From CAYNVS01 sp964400725 (lineage in GTDB: Bacteria; Myxococcota_A; SURF-8; CAYNVS01): DNA of 64,000 nt. A program made the translations under genes and the position numbers. Below, one piece after another: positions 25,405 to 33,555 of the stretch. The notes below the pieces were generated by a model, which worked only from the letters and a program-made list of their open reading frames with translations, did no database searches and was not told where the DNA came from. The stretch lies in contig CAYNVS010000015.1 in assembly GCA_964400725.1 (NCBI GenBank), positions 3,652 to 67,651 on the forward strand, in the 5' to 3' direction. Within the stretch, counting starts at the first letter, position 1. Every line of letters starts with the position of its first letter.

Positions 25405-26847
25405 TTACTTCGCCGCGTCGCGCAGCTTCTTGGCCTTTTCCTCGGCTTCGTCGATGGTGCCGGCCATGTAGAACGCCTGCTCCGGATACATCGAGGAGTC
25501 GTCGTATTTGCCGCTGATGAGCGCCTTGAATCCTTCGATGGTGTCCTTCAGTTTGACGTACCGTCCTTGATATCCGGTGAACTGCTCGGCGACGTGGAAC
25601 GGCTGCGACAGGAAGTTTTGAATCTTGCGCGCGCGGTTGACCGTCATCTTGTCTTCTTCCGAGAGCTCGTCCATACCCAAGATGGCGATGATGTCCATCA
25701 AGTCCTTGTAGCGCTGCAAAACGCGCTGAACTTCTCGCGCGGTGCGGTAGTGGTCTTCGCCGACGACTTTCGGGTCGAGAATGCGGCTGGTGCTGTCCAG
25801 CGGATCGACCGCGGGATAAATTCCGCGCTCGACGATTTGACGGGAAAGAACCGTGGTTGCGTCCAAGTGGCTGAACGCGGTGGCCGGAGCCGGATCGGTA
25901 AGGTCGTCCGCGGGGACGTAAATGGCTTGAACCGAAGTAATCGAGCCCTTGTTAGTGCTTGTGATGCGCTCCTGAAGCTCGCCCATTTCCGTGGCTAGCG
26001 TCGGCTGGTAGCCGACCGCGCTGGGGATGCGGCCCAGCAGAGCCGAGACCTCGGAGCCCGCCTGAGTGAAACGGAAAATGTTGTCGATGAAGAGCAAAAC
26101 GTCTTTGCCTTCCTCGTCGCGGAAATATTCCGCGGTGGTGAGGGCGGACAGACCGACGCGGGAACGCGCTCCGGGGGGTTCGTTCATCTGGCCGTAAACC
26201 AGCGCCGTCTTGTTTATGACGCCGCTCTGCTTCATTTCGAGCCAGAGATCGTTTCCTTCTCTGGTGCGTTCGCCGACGCCGCCGAATACCGACACGCCGC
26301 CGTGCTCTTTGGCGAGGTTGTGAATGAGCTCCATGATGACGACCGTTTTGCCTACGCCCGCGCCGCCGAACAAACCGATTTTGCCGCCGAGCTGGTAGGG
26401 TTCCAGAAGGTCGATGACCTTAATGCCGGTTTCGAACATTTGTATGTTGACGTTCTGATCGACGTAGGTCGGCGGCTCGTGATGAATGGGCAGGAACCTG
26501 TCGGTCTCAATCGGGCCGGCTTCGTCAACCGGCTGGCCGATAACGTTGATGATGCGGCCGAGCGTCGCAGGGCCGACGGGCATCATAATCGGGCGTCCGG
26601 TGTTCCAAACCTTCATTCCGCGCTTAACGCCGTCGGTTAAATCCATGGCGACGCACCTGACCATATTTTCGCCCAAGTGCTGCGCGACCTCTACGACAAG
26701 GTTCCACTCTTCGTCGTTAATCGCCGGATTGGTGATTTTCAGCGCGGCGTAAATTTCGGGGAGGTCTTTTTCGTTTTCAAACGCCACATCGACGGCGGGT
26801 CCCATGACCTGCACTACTTTTCCATAGCTTTCGCGGGGCTCTTGCAT
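25405..26847 (-). CDS. atpD: ATP synthase F1 beta subunit
   Basis: 480 residues, full length. It has the catalytic P-loop FGGAGVGKTVVIMELIHN, the GERTREGNDL segment with the catalytic glutamate (around residue 190), and the DELSEEDK motif (DELSEE) near 395 that contacts the gamma subunit. Beta subunits form the three catalytic ATP sites of the F1 head. It lies between atpG and atpC. The protein begins MQEPRESYGKVVQVMGPAVD and the ATG has an upstream GAGGTAAA ribosome-site region. Confidence 0.98.
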   Translation of the reverse strand: MQEPRESYGKVVQVMGPAVDVAFENEKDLPEIYAALKITNPAINDEEWNLVVEVAQHLGENMVRCVAMDLTDGVKRGMKVWNTGRPIMMPVGPATLGRIINVIGQPVDEAGPIETDRFLPIHHEPPTYVDQNVNIQMFETGIKVIDLLEPYQLGGKIGLFGGAGVGKTVVIMELIHNLAKEHGGVSVFGGVGERTREGNDLWLEMKQSGVINKTALVYGQMNEPPGARSRVGLSALTTAEYFRDEEGKDVLLFIDNIFRFTQAGSEVSALLGRIPSAVGYQPTLATEMGELQERITSTNKGSITSVQAIYVPADDLTDPAPATAFSHLDATTVLSRQIVERGIYPAVDPLDSTSRILDPKVVGEDHYRTAREVQRVLQRYKDLMDIIAILGMDELSEEDKMTVNRARKIQNFLSQPFHVAEQFTGYQGRYVKLKDTIEGFKALISGKYDDSSMYPEQAFYMAGTIDEAEEKAKKLRDAAK

Positions 26848-26910
26848 AATTTACCTCATTGTCAAATCAAAATAACAATGTCGAATTCAAAGAACTTGCG
26901 GACTCGCGAA

Positions 26911-27792
26911 CTAACCGTTCTGCAGCGCCTCGGCTCCGCCGACGATTTCCATGATTTCGCCGGTAATCGACGCCTGACGCGTGCGGTTCATCTGTATCGT
27001 GAGTTTGTTAATCATTTCGTCGGCGTTGCTGGTGGCCGACTCCATCGCCGTCATGCGGGCGCCGTGCTCGCTGGCTATGCTCTCAAGCACGCAGCGAAGA
27101 GTTTGCGCCGTTATATGCCGCGGAACGAGATCGTTGAGAATTTCTTCTCGCGCGGGCTCGTAAATGTGCTCGTTAGAGAAGTGGAGTTTATGCTCTTCCT
27201 CGTCTTCTACCATCGGCTCGATAGGGAGCATTTTTTCCACCGTTAATTTTTGAGAAATGGCGCTTTTAAACTCGTTGTAAACCACGTAAACTTCGTCCAC
27301 TTCTCCGGCGAGGTAAGCCTCTACCGCCGCCATGCCGATGTCTTCCACTTTGGAATAGTCGAGTTTGTGGAATACGTCCACGAACGTCTTTTTTACCGGC
27401 ACCTTGCGGAACTTGAAATAATCTACCGCCTTTTTTCCGACGCAGTAAAGTTGAACGCTTTCGTATTTTCCTTTGTTTTCGGCGAGGAAGAGCGAGGCTT
27501 TGCGCAGAATGTTGGAGTTGAATCCGCCGCACAACCCCTTGTCGCTGGTGAGCACGAGCAGGGCGACGTTCTTTACGCGTTCTCTCGGCTCCATTAAGGG
27601 GTGCATGTAGCCGCTTTCGGCGGTTAGCCTTTTTATAAGCTCGCGAATGGCGAAAGCGTAAGGTCTGGCCGCGGTGATTGATTCCTGCGCCCTGCGCAGC
27701 TTGCTTGCCGCGACCATCTTCATCGCCTTGGTAATCTTCTGCGTCCCTTTTACGCTCTGTATGCGCCGGCGAATGGCTTTTAGGCTGGGCAT
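26911..27792 (-). CDS. atpG: ATP synthase F1 gamma subunit
   Basis: 293 residues. The N-terminal helix begins MPSLKAIRRRIQSVKGTQKI followed by TKAMKMVAASKLRRAQ, and the C-terminal helix has MESATSNADEMINKLTIQMN and RTRQASITGEIMEIVGGA, the conserved ends that form the central coiled shaft. Middle contains LTSDKGLCGGFNSN. Gamma rotates inside the alpha/beta ring and couples proton flow to catalysis. It sits between atpA (31 bases) and atpD (63 bases). Confidence 0.97.
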   Translation of the reverse strand: MPSLKAIRRRIQSVKGTQKITKAMKMVAASKLRRAQESITAARPYAFAIRELIKRLTAESGYMHPLMEPRERVKNVALLVLTSDKGLCGGFNSNILRKASLFLAENKGKYESVQLYCVGKKAVDYFKFRKVPVKKTFVDVFHKLDYSKVEDIGMAAVEAYLAGEVDEVYVVYNEFKSAISQKLTVEKMLPIEPMVEDEEEHKLHFSNEHIYEPAREEILNDLVPRHITAQTLRCVLESIASEHGARMTAMESATSNADEMINKLTIQMNRTRQASITGEIMEIVGGAEALQNG

Positions 27793-27823
27793 TTTATCAT
27801 TCCTTGGCTAAAGGTTGCGGCGC

Positions 27824-29368
27824 TTACGCTACGTTGTGCTCCGACTTGAACCTGTGAGTGAACTCTTCCAGACATTTTTTCATCATCGTCTCAATTTCCG
27901 GCTTGATTTCCTTCGTCTCGGAAATAGAGCGGTAAATGTCGGGGAAGTGCTCGTCGACGTAATTCTTAAGCTCCGCCTCGTAGGCGGCGATTAAGTTCGT
28001 CGGTATCTCGTTGAGGTAATCATTGTTGCCGGCGTAAATAATCAAAACCTGCTGTTCGACCGGCATCGGCACGTACTGCCCCTGTTTTAGGACTTCGACG
28101 AGCTTGGTTCCCTTATTGAGGGCGTTGCGGGTCGCTTTGTCCAAATCGCTTCCGAATTGAGCGAAGGCCGCCAATTCGCGGAACTGCGCCATTGAGATGC
28201 GCAGCGAACCGGCTACCTTGCGCATGGCTTTAATTTGAGCGTTTCCGCCGACGCGGGAGACCGAAATGCCGGCGTTGATGGCCGGGCGGATGCCGGAATA
28301 GAACAAGTCGCTCTCAAGGAAGATTTGGCCGTCGGTGATGGAGATGACGTTGGTCGGGATATAGGCCGAAACGTCGCCGGCCTGAGTCTCGATGACCGGC
28401 AGAGCGGTAAGGCTTCCTCCGCCTTCGGCGTCGCTCATTTTCGCGGCGCGCTCAAGCAGACGGCTGTGCAGATAGAATACGTCGCCGGGGTACGCTTCGC
28501 GTCCGGGCGGTCTGCGCAGCAGCAGCGAAAGCTGGCGGTAGGCGACGGCGTGCTTGCTTAAATCGTCGTAGAAGATAACCGCGTCCATGCCGTTGTCGCG
28601 GAAGTATTCGCCCATCGTAACGCCCGAATAAGGCGCTAGATACTGCATTGGCGCCATTTCGCTCGCGGTGGCCGCGACGACGATGGTGTATTCCAGCGCG
28701 CCGTACTGGCGGAGCCTCTCGACGACCTGCGCGACGGTGCTCTGCTTTTGGCCGATGGCGACGTAGATGCAATACATCGGACGGGGGCTTTTATGAGTGC
28801 TTTTCTGGTTGATAATCGTATCGATAACGAGGGCCGTTTTGCCGGTCTGGCGGTCGCCGATGATTAGCTCGCGCTGTCCGCGTCCGATGGGAATCATCGA
28901 ATCGACGGCCTTGATTCCGGTCTGGAGCGGCTCCTTGACCGGCTGGCGCTTGACGATGCCGGGCGCCTTGATTTCGACGCGGCGCGTCTCTGTCGATTCT
29001 ATGGGTCCCAAACCGTCGATGGGAATTCCCAGCGCGTTTACGACTCTGCCGAGCAGCCCTTTACCGACGGGAACCTGCGCGATTTTTCCGGTGCGGCGGA
29101 CTTCGTCGCCTTCCTTAATTAATTGCGCTTCTCCGAACAGAGCGGTTCCGACGTTGTCGGTTTCGAGGTTTAAAACCAGCCCGAAGACGTCGTGCGGGAA
29201 TTCGAGAAGCTCGCCGGCCATGGCGTTTTCAAGCCCGTAAACGCGGGCGATGCCGTCGGATGCCGACAGAACGACGCCTTTTTCCGCGACGTCCACCTTC
29301 GCTTCGTACCCTTCGATTTTCTGCTTGATTATCTCGGTAATCTCGTCTGCCCGAATGCGCTTTGCCAT
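27824..29368 (-). CDS. atpA: ATP synthase F1 alpha subunit
   Basis: 514 residues, full length. The regulatory nucleotide-binding P-loop is GDRQTGKTALVIDTIINQ near residue 170, preceded by PIGRGQREL, and the later GSLTALPVIETQAGDVSAYI and RPAINAGISVSRVG segments are the family signature. The start at 29368 has an AGGAGAAG ribosome site. Alpha alternates with beta in the hexameric head. The gene lies between atpH and atpG. Confidence 0.98.
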   Translation of the reverse strand: MAKRIRADEITEIIKQKIEGYEAKVDVAEKGVVLSASDGIARVYGLENAMAGELLEFPHDVFGLVLNLETDNVGTALFGEAQLIKEGDEVRRTGKIAQVPVGKGLLGRVVNALGIPIDGLGPIESTETRRVEIKAPGIVKRQPVKEPLQTGIKAVDSMIPIGRGQRELIIGDRQTGKTALVIDTIINQKSTHKSPRPMYCIYVAIGQKQSTVAQVVERLRQYGALEYTIVVAATASEMAPMQYLAPYSGVTMGEYFRDNGMDAVIFYDDLSKHAVAYRQLSLLLRRPPGREAYPGDVFYLHSRLLERAAKMSDAEGGGSLTALPVIETQAGDVSAYIPTNVISITDGQIFLESDLFYSGIRPAINAGISVSRVGGNAQIKAMRKVAGSLRISMAQFRELAAFAQFGSDLDKATRNALNKGTKLVEVLKQGQYVPMPVEQQVLIIYAGNNDYLNEIPTNLIAAYEAELKNYVDEHFPDIYRSISETKEIKPEIETMMKKCLEEFTHRFKSEHNVA

Positions 29369-29432
29369 AATGCTTCTCCTTTGCGGAATTTATATTAATT
29401 CACAAAATAATGACAAACATATCGTTTGGTTA

Positions 29433-29975
29433 TCAATTTTCTTTTATCAGCGACTTGCGTAGCAGCGAAAGCTGCGTCCTGACCGAGCTGTCCAGCGTTC
29501 TGCCGCCGGCCACGATGACCAGCCCGCCGATAATCGACGGATCGACCTTGACGTTGAGAATTACTTTTTTGCCGAGCGCCGCTTCCAGCTCTTTTTGCAG
29601 TTTGTCGCGCTGCGACGGTTCCAGAGGCGTCGCGGCGGTCGCCTCCACCCGCTCGCGCCCGCTTAGCTCGTCGGCGAGTTTTTCGTAAATGTCGAAAATT
29701 TCCGGCAGCAGGTATATTCGCTTGTTTTCGATAAGCTGCTTTAAAAAGCGCTCAAGCTCCGGCGCAAGCTGCAGGCGGGCGAATATTTCGGGCATTACCG
29801 CTTTGCGGTCCTGTGCGAAAACCGGATTAAGCAACAATTCCCGCATGTTCGCGCTTTCGTTCCAAAGCTGCAGAAAGTCGGAAAACTGCCTGCTCGTCTC
29901 TTCCGTCCGGGCGTTCTTCGCCGCGGTTTCGGCCAGAGCCCTGGCGTACCGTTTTGCGATGTTTAGCTGCTTCAC
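29433..29975 (-). CDS. atpH: ATP synthase F1 delta subunit
   Basis: 180 residues. It starts MKQLNIAKRYARALAETAAK and carries the C-terminal motif VKVDPSIIGGLVIVAGGRTL, then DSSVRTQLSLLRKSL, typical of F1 delta (OSCP). Delta joins the head to the b-subunit stalk. The start codon is GTG (29975), one base after the atpF stop (TAACGTG), which makes translational coupling very likely. Confidence 0.95.
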   Translation of the reverse strand: MKQLNIAKRYARALAETAAKNARTEETSRQFSDFLQLWNESANMRELLLNPVFAQDRKAVMPEIFARLQLAPELERFLKQLIENKRIYLLPEIFDIYEKLADELSGRERVEATAATPLEPSQRDKLQKELEAALGKKVILNVKVDPSIIGGLVIVAGGRTLDSSVRTQLSLLRKSLIKEN

Positions 29976-29976
29976 G

Positions 29977-30654
29977 TTATTTGCTCGCTATCTGCTTTAT
30001 CTGGGTGATTGCGTTGTCGATGAGTCTGTCGTTGTCGGCCTTGCCGAGTTCCTTTCTGATAATCGTTTCCGCTTCTTCGACTACCGCCGCCGCGATTTCC
30101 TCTTTCATGCGGGCTTTAGCCTGCTTGATTTTGGTTTCCATAGCGGTTTCGGCGTCTTTCTTCATTTTTTCGATTCGCTCTTTCGCCTGCTCGATGATTT
30201 GCTTGCGCTCGCGTTCGGCCTCGGCGTTGTATCGCTCAATCTCCGATTCTTTTTCCTTTTCCAGCTGATCGAGCTTTTTCTCGTAGTCGCTTATGAGGTT
30301 GTTAGCCTTCCATAAAAGCTCTTCGGCTTCTTTAAACTTCTCGTCGATTTCGCGGCTGCGCTTGCCAAAGTAATCGCGCATTACCGGAATGAGAATGCGC
30401 ATGAGGATGTAAATTAAAAGCGAGAAGTTGGCGGTAGAGAAAAGCCACCCTCTCCAGTCGAAGACGGGCTTCTCGATTTTACCGTGCGCCGCTCCCGCGT
30501 GCGCGCCTTCTCCGCCCTCGGACTGCTCCACCGCCGCTCCGTGCGAGCCTTGGCCGGCGCCCTCGCGATGCGCCGACGGAATGAGGAACGCGCCGACCAT
30601 CATGGCGATGAAAACAACCCCGAATAAGTAATCTATCGGTTTGAGACTTTTCAT
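29977..30654 (-). CDS. atpF: ATP synthase F0 b subunit with an N-terminal extension
   Basis: 225 residues, longer than the usual 160. The normal b membrane segment lies around residues 75-95 (FSLLIYILMRILIP), followed by the long charged coiled-coil that forms the peripheral stalk (about 100-215, EERKQ-rich). Before it lies a hydrophobic N-terminal segment (YLFGVVFIAMMVGAFLI, residues 9-25) and a Gly/His/Glu-rich linker (about 28-60, with SHGAA, EGAHAGAAHGK). The extension looks like a signal peptide, a known feature in some Deltaproteobacteria-like lineages. Together with the b' gene upstream it would form a heterodimeric stalk. The stop is one base before atpH. Confidence 0.9.
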   Translation of the reverse strand: MKSLKPIDYLFGVVFIAMMVGAFLIPSAHREGAGQGSHGAAVEQSEGGEGAHAGAAHGKIEKPVFDWRGWLFSTANFSLLIYILMRILIPVMRDYFGKRSREIDEKFKEAEELLWKANNLISDYEKKLDQLEKEKESEIERYNAEAERERKQIIEQAKERIEKMKKDAETAMETKIKQAKARMKEEIAAAVVEEAETIIRKELGKADNDRLIDNAITQIKQIASK

Positions 30655-30681
30655 AATGGCGTCTCCAAAATTCTTGCCGGA

Positions 30682-31116
30682 TTAACCGACCGGACGTTTG
30701 AGTATGCCGCTTGCGGCTTTGGCGGCCAGAGCGCTCTTTTCGCGCATCAGTTCCGATTGAAGCGCGATCATTTCCGTTTCAAGCTCCCTCTGAAGCGCTT
30801 CGATTTTTGGCTTGAGGGCCGCTTGAGCCTCGTCCAACATCTGCTTCTCGCCTATAAGCGACTCGGCGCGCGCCTTGTTGCGCACCGACGCCCCGCGCTG
30901 GCAAACTTCGTTCACTTGGACGAAATATTTATGCCTGCGGGCTTCCGCCGCTTCGTCGAGCTCCTTGGCGCGTTCCTTGGCGTTGAAAACTTCTTCGCGC
31001 CGCTTTTTGAGCACCTGCGCTACGGGTTTGATTAGCAGCGACGACATGAGGAGGTACGTCGCTATGAAAAGTCCGAAACTAATTAAAATGTTTATCGGGT
31101 CAGGCATCAGGTTCAT
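30682..31116 (-). CDS. ATP synthase F0 b' subunit (second b-type subunit)
   Basis: 144 residues from an ATG at 31116 with a GGGAGAAG ribosome site; the longer frame up to 31218 has no such support. One membrane helix near the N-terminus (INILISFGLFIATYLLMSSLL) is followed by a charged helix that runs to the end (RREEVFNAKERAKELDEAAE). This is the layout of b/b' stalk subunits. Having separate b and b' genes is usual in photosynthetic organisms and in Deltaproteobacteria-like bacteria. It is the first gene of the operon. No atpB or atpE (a and c) gene is in the window. Confidence 0.88.
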   Translation of the reverse strand: MNLMPDPINILISFGLFIATYLLMSSLLIKPVAQVLKKRREEVFNAKERAKELDEAAEARRHKYFVQVNEVCQRGASVRNKARAESLIGEKQMLDEAQAALKPKIEALQRELETEMIALQSELMREKSALAAKAASGILKRPVG

Positions 31117-31171
31117 TTGGCGCTTCTCCCGTAATTCCAAAATTTGCGCTTGCAGTTCTTTCGCAATTTTT

Positions 31172-31200
31172 GCTTTATCATTATAACTTCGGCTTGTCAA
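31172..31200 (-). promoter_or_regulatory. Candidate promoter region of the ATP synthase operon
   Basis: On the minus strand TTGACA (31195-31200) is present, with TAAAGC (31172-31177) 17 bases away; a full TATAAT (31180-31185) also lies here but only 9 bases from the TTGACA. The two signals do not form a perfect single promoter, but the region is clearly promoter-like. It ends some 60 bases before the b' start. Confidence 0.5.
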
Positions 31201-31204
31201 GAAT

Positions 31205-31220
31205 GAATGAACGTTCATTC
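31205..31220. promoter_or_regulatory. Perfect 16-base palindrome upstream of the ATP synthase promoter
   Basis: GAATGAACGTTCATTC reads the same on both strands. It adjoins the promoter region of the ATP synthase operon (31172-31200), and another half-like GTTCATT lies 20 bases further left in the read direction (31241-31247). Its TGAAC/GTTCA core resembles TetR-family operators. No regulator gene is nearby. Confidence 0.5.
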
Positions 31221-31351
31221 TGATAGTTTTTATTCAAGCCGTTCATTAAAAATTTTTATCGCGATTCGCTCCGCCGCCGCCGTTTATGGGTTTTCGGCGG
31301 AAACGTCTTAAAATCTCTCGAAAATACCAATTATTTTACCGCGTCCGGCTT

Positions 31352-33469
31352 TTAGCGCCGCCCCTTTTTACCCTCGCGTCCGCCGAATTCTTTCCCGCCC
31401 TTTTTTGCGCCCTTCCCTCCTGCCGCCCTTTCCAGCGACATCGCGCGATAACTCTCGGCGGCTCCTTCGACGCCCAGCAGCGCGTTTAGTTTTGTCTCTA
31501 ATAACTTTATCTCGTCTCTCAGCGCCGCCGCTTTCTCAAAATCGAGCTCTTTAGCCGCTTCGAACATTTCTCTCGTCAGCGCGCGAGCCGCTTCCTTTAT
31601 TTGCGCCGGCTCCTTCAATTCCGCCGCCGCGTCCGACGCTTCCATCCGCCTTGTCATAAGGTAATCCTGCTCGCCGTAAATGCGAAAGTCGGAAATTTGT
31701 TTGACTATAGAGTGCGGCGTTATCCCGTTCGCCTCGTTGTACGCCTTCTGCTTGCGCCGTCTGCGCTCGGTTTCATCAATGCAAACCCGCATCGAATCGG
31801 TTATGCGGTCGGCGTAAAGAATAACTTTTCCTTCCGCGTTTCTCGCGGCGCGCCCGACCGTTTGTATCAGGGAGCGCGAAGACCGCAGGAACCCTTCCTT
31901 GTCGGCGTCCAATATCGCCACAAGCGACACTTCCGGCAGATCGAGCCCCTCGCGCAGCAGGTTGATGCCGATGAGCGCGTCGAACCGCCCCTTGCGCAAA
32001 TCGCGCAGAATGTCCATCCGCTCTATCGTGTCGATTTCGCTGTGCAGATAGTTTGTTTTAACGCCGAGCCCCGCGTAGTATTCCGCGAGCTCCTCGGCCA
32101 TCCGCTTGGTGAGCGTGGCAACGAGCGCGCGTTGGTTTTTAGCGGCGCGTATTCTTATCTCTTCAAGCAAATCGTCCACTTGCGACGCAGCCGGACGCAC
32201 AACGATTTCGGGGTCTATCAGTCCGGTCGGGCGGATTATCTGCTCGCTCACGGCGCCGCCGGCGAGTTTCAGCTCGTAGTCGCCGGGCGTGGCCGAAACG
32301 TAAACGGTTTGGTTCAGCCTTTGGGTAAATTCGTCGAACGTCAGAGGCCGGTTGTCTATCGCGCTGGGAAGCCTGAAGCCGTATTCCACGAGCGTCTCCT
32401 TGCGGCTGCGATCTCCGCGCCACATTCCGCCCACCTGCGGGAGCGTAACGTGCGACTCGTCCACGAAAAGAATAAAATCTTTCGGGAAGTAATCAAGCAG
32501 CGTGCTAGGCGGCTCTCCGGGCTTGCGTCCGTCCAAGTGCATAGAGTAATTCTCTATTCCGTAACAGAAGCCCGTTTGCGCCAGCAGTTCCATATCGTAA
32601 CGCGTCCGTTCGGCAATGCGCTGCGCCTCTATGTAGCGCTTTTCTCCCTCGAAATACGCCCGTCTTTTCGCCATTTCATCCATTATGTCGGCTATCGCGG
32701 ATTCGAGCCTTACTTTGACCGTAACGTAGTGCGTCGCCGGAAATATCGCCGTTTCGTCGAGTCTCGATATTATTTTGCCGGTCAACGGCTCGAAGACGCA
32801 TATAGATTCTATTTCGTCGCCGGAAAACGATATTTTAACCGCCCTGTCTTCCCATTCCGCGGGGAAGACGTCAACCAAGTTTCCGCGCGCCCGGAACTTG
32901 GAACGCGAAAAATCCATGTCGTTGCGCTCGTACTGTATTTCTACGAGCTTGCGAAGAAAGTCCTGTCTGTCCATCTCTGCGCCGACTTTGAGCTTTATCG
33001 CCTGCTCGAAGTAGTTGTCGGAGCCGCCGAGCCCGTATATGCAGCTTACGCTGGCCACTACTATAACGTCGCGCCGCTCGAAGAGCGCTCTTGTAGCCGA
33101 AAGCCGCATTCTGTCGATGTTTTCGTTGAGGCTGGAATCTTTCTCGATGAAAGTGTCGCTCGCGGGAATGTACGCCTCCGGCTGGTAATAATCGTAATAT
33201 GAAACGAAATATTCCACGGCGTTGCCGGGGAAAAGAGCCTTGAACTCGCTGTAAAGCTGCGCCGCAAGCGTTTTGTTGTGAACCAGCACGAGCGCGGGGC
33301 GGTTGAGGCGTTCTATGACGTTGGCCATAGTAAACGTTTTGCCGCTGCCGGTTACGCCCAGCAACACCTGATTTTTCGCGCCATTTTTAATTCGGTTTAC
33401 TAGTTCGTCAATGGCCTGAGGCTGGTCGCCGGTCGGCATGTATGAGCTGGAAATTTTAAAATCGGCCAT
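31352..33469 (-). CDS. uvrB: Excinuclease ABC subunit B
   Basis: 705 residues. It has the helicase P-loop LGVTGSGKTFTMANVI near 40, the beta-hairpin region with YYDYYQPEAYIP and IEKDSSLNEN, the DESH box, the late motifs GINLLREGLDLPEVSL and QTVGRAARNAEG, and the C-terminal UVR motif (AAKELDFEKAAALRDEI, about 640-665) that binds UvrC. UvrB verifies DNA damage with UvrA and hands it to UvrC. The C-terminal Gly/Lys-rich tail (about 680-705) is unusual but harmless. No uvrA or uvrC is in the window. The start has a weak ribosome site. Confidence 0.98.
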   Translation of the reverse strand: MADFKISSSYMPTGDQPQAIDELVNRIKNGAKNQVLLGVTGSGKTFTMANVIERLNRPALVLVHNKTLAAQLYSEFKALFPGNAVEYFVSYYDYYQPEAYIPASDTFIEKDSSLNENIDRMRLSATRALFERRDVIVVASVSCIYGLGGSDNYFEQAIKLKVGAEMDRQDFLRKLVEIQYERNDMDFSRSKFRARGNLVDVFPAEWEDRAVKISFSGDEIESICVFEPLTGKIISRLDETAIFPATHYVTVKVRLESAIADIMDEMAKRRAYFEGEKRYIEAQRIAERTRYDMELLAQTGFCYGIENYSMHLDGRKPGEPPSTLLDYFPKDFILFVDESHVTLPQVGGMWRGDRSRKETLVEYGFRLPSAIDNRPLTFDEFTQRLNQTVYVSATPGDYELKLAGGAVSEQIIRPTGLIDPEIVVRPAASQVDDLLEEIRIRAAKNQRALVATLTKRMAEELAEYYAGLGVKTNYLHSEIDTIERMDILRDLRKGRFDALIGINLLREGLDLPEVSLVAILDADKEGFLRSSRSLIQTVGRAARNAEGKVILYADRITDSMRVCIDETERRRRKQKAYNEANGITPHSIVKQISDFRIYGEQDYLMTRRMEASDAAAELKEPAQIKEAARALTREMFEAAKELDFEKAAALRDEIKLLETKLNALLGVEGAAESYRAMSLERAAGGKGAKKGGKEFGGREGKKGRR

Positions 33470-33493
33470 TTTCGTAACGCCTTATTTAGATTT

Positions 33494-33531
33494 GAAAAAT
33501 GAAAACGCCCCGCAATTGTATGCGGGGCGTT
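33494..33531 (-). terminator. Terminator after the subtilase gene
   Basis: On the minus strand 11-base arms AACGCCCCGCA and TGCGGGGCGTT surround a short loop and are followed by a T-rich tract. It lies 25 bases past the stop at 33556 and ahead of uvrB. Confidence 0.85.
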
Positions 33532-33555
33532 CGTTCGCGTCAACGCAATTTAAAG

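Noticed and set aside
31180..31200. TTGACA and TATAAT upstream of the ATP synthase operon as one promoter.
   Set aside because: They are only 9 bases apart, too close for a single sigma-70 promoter, so they are reported as a promoter-like region only.
31601..33202. A 533-codon plus-strand frame opposite uvrB.
   Set aside because: It mirrors uvrB codons; no domain, ribosome site or promoter supports it.
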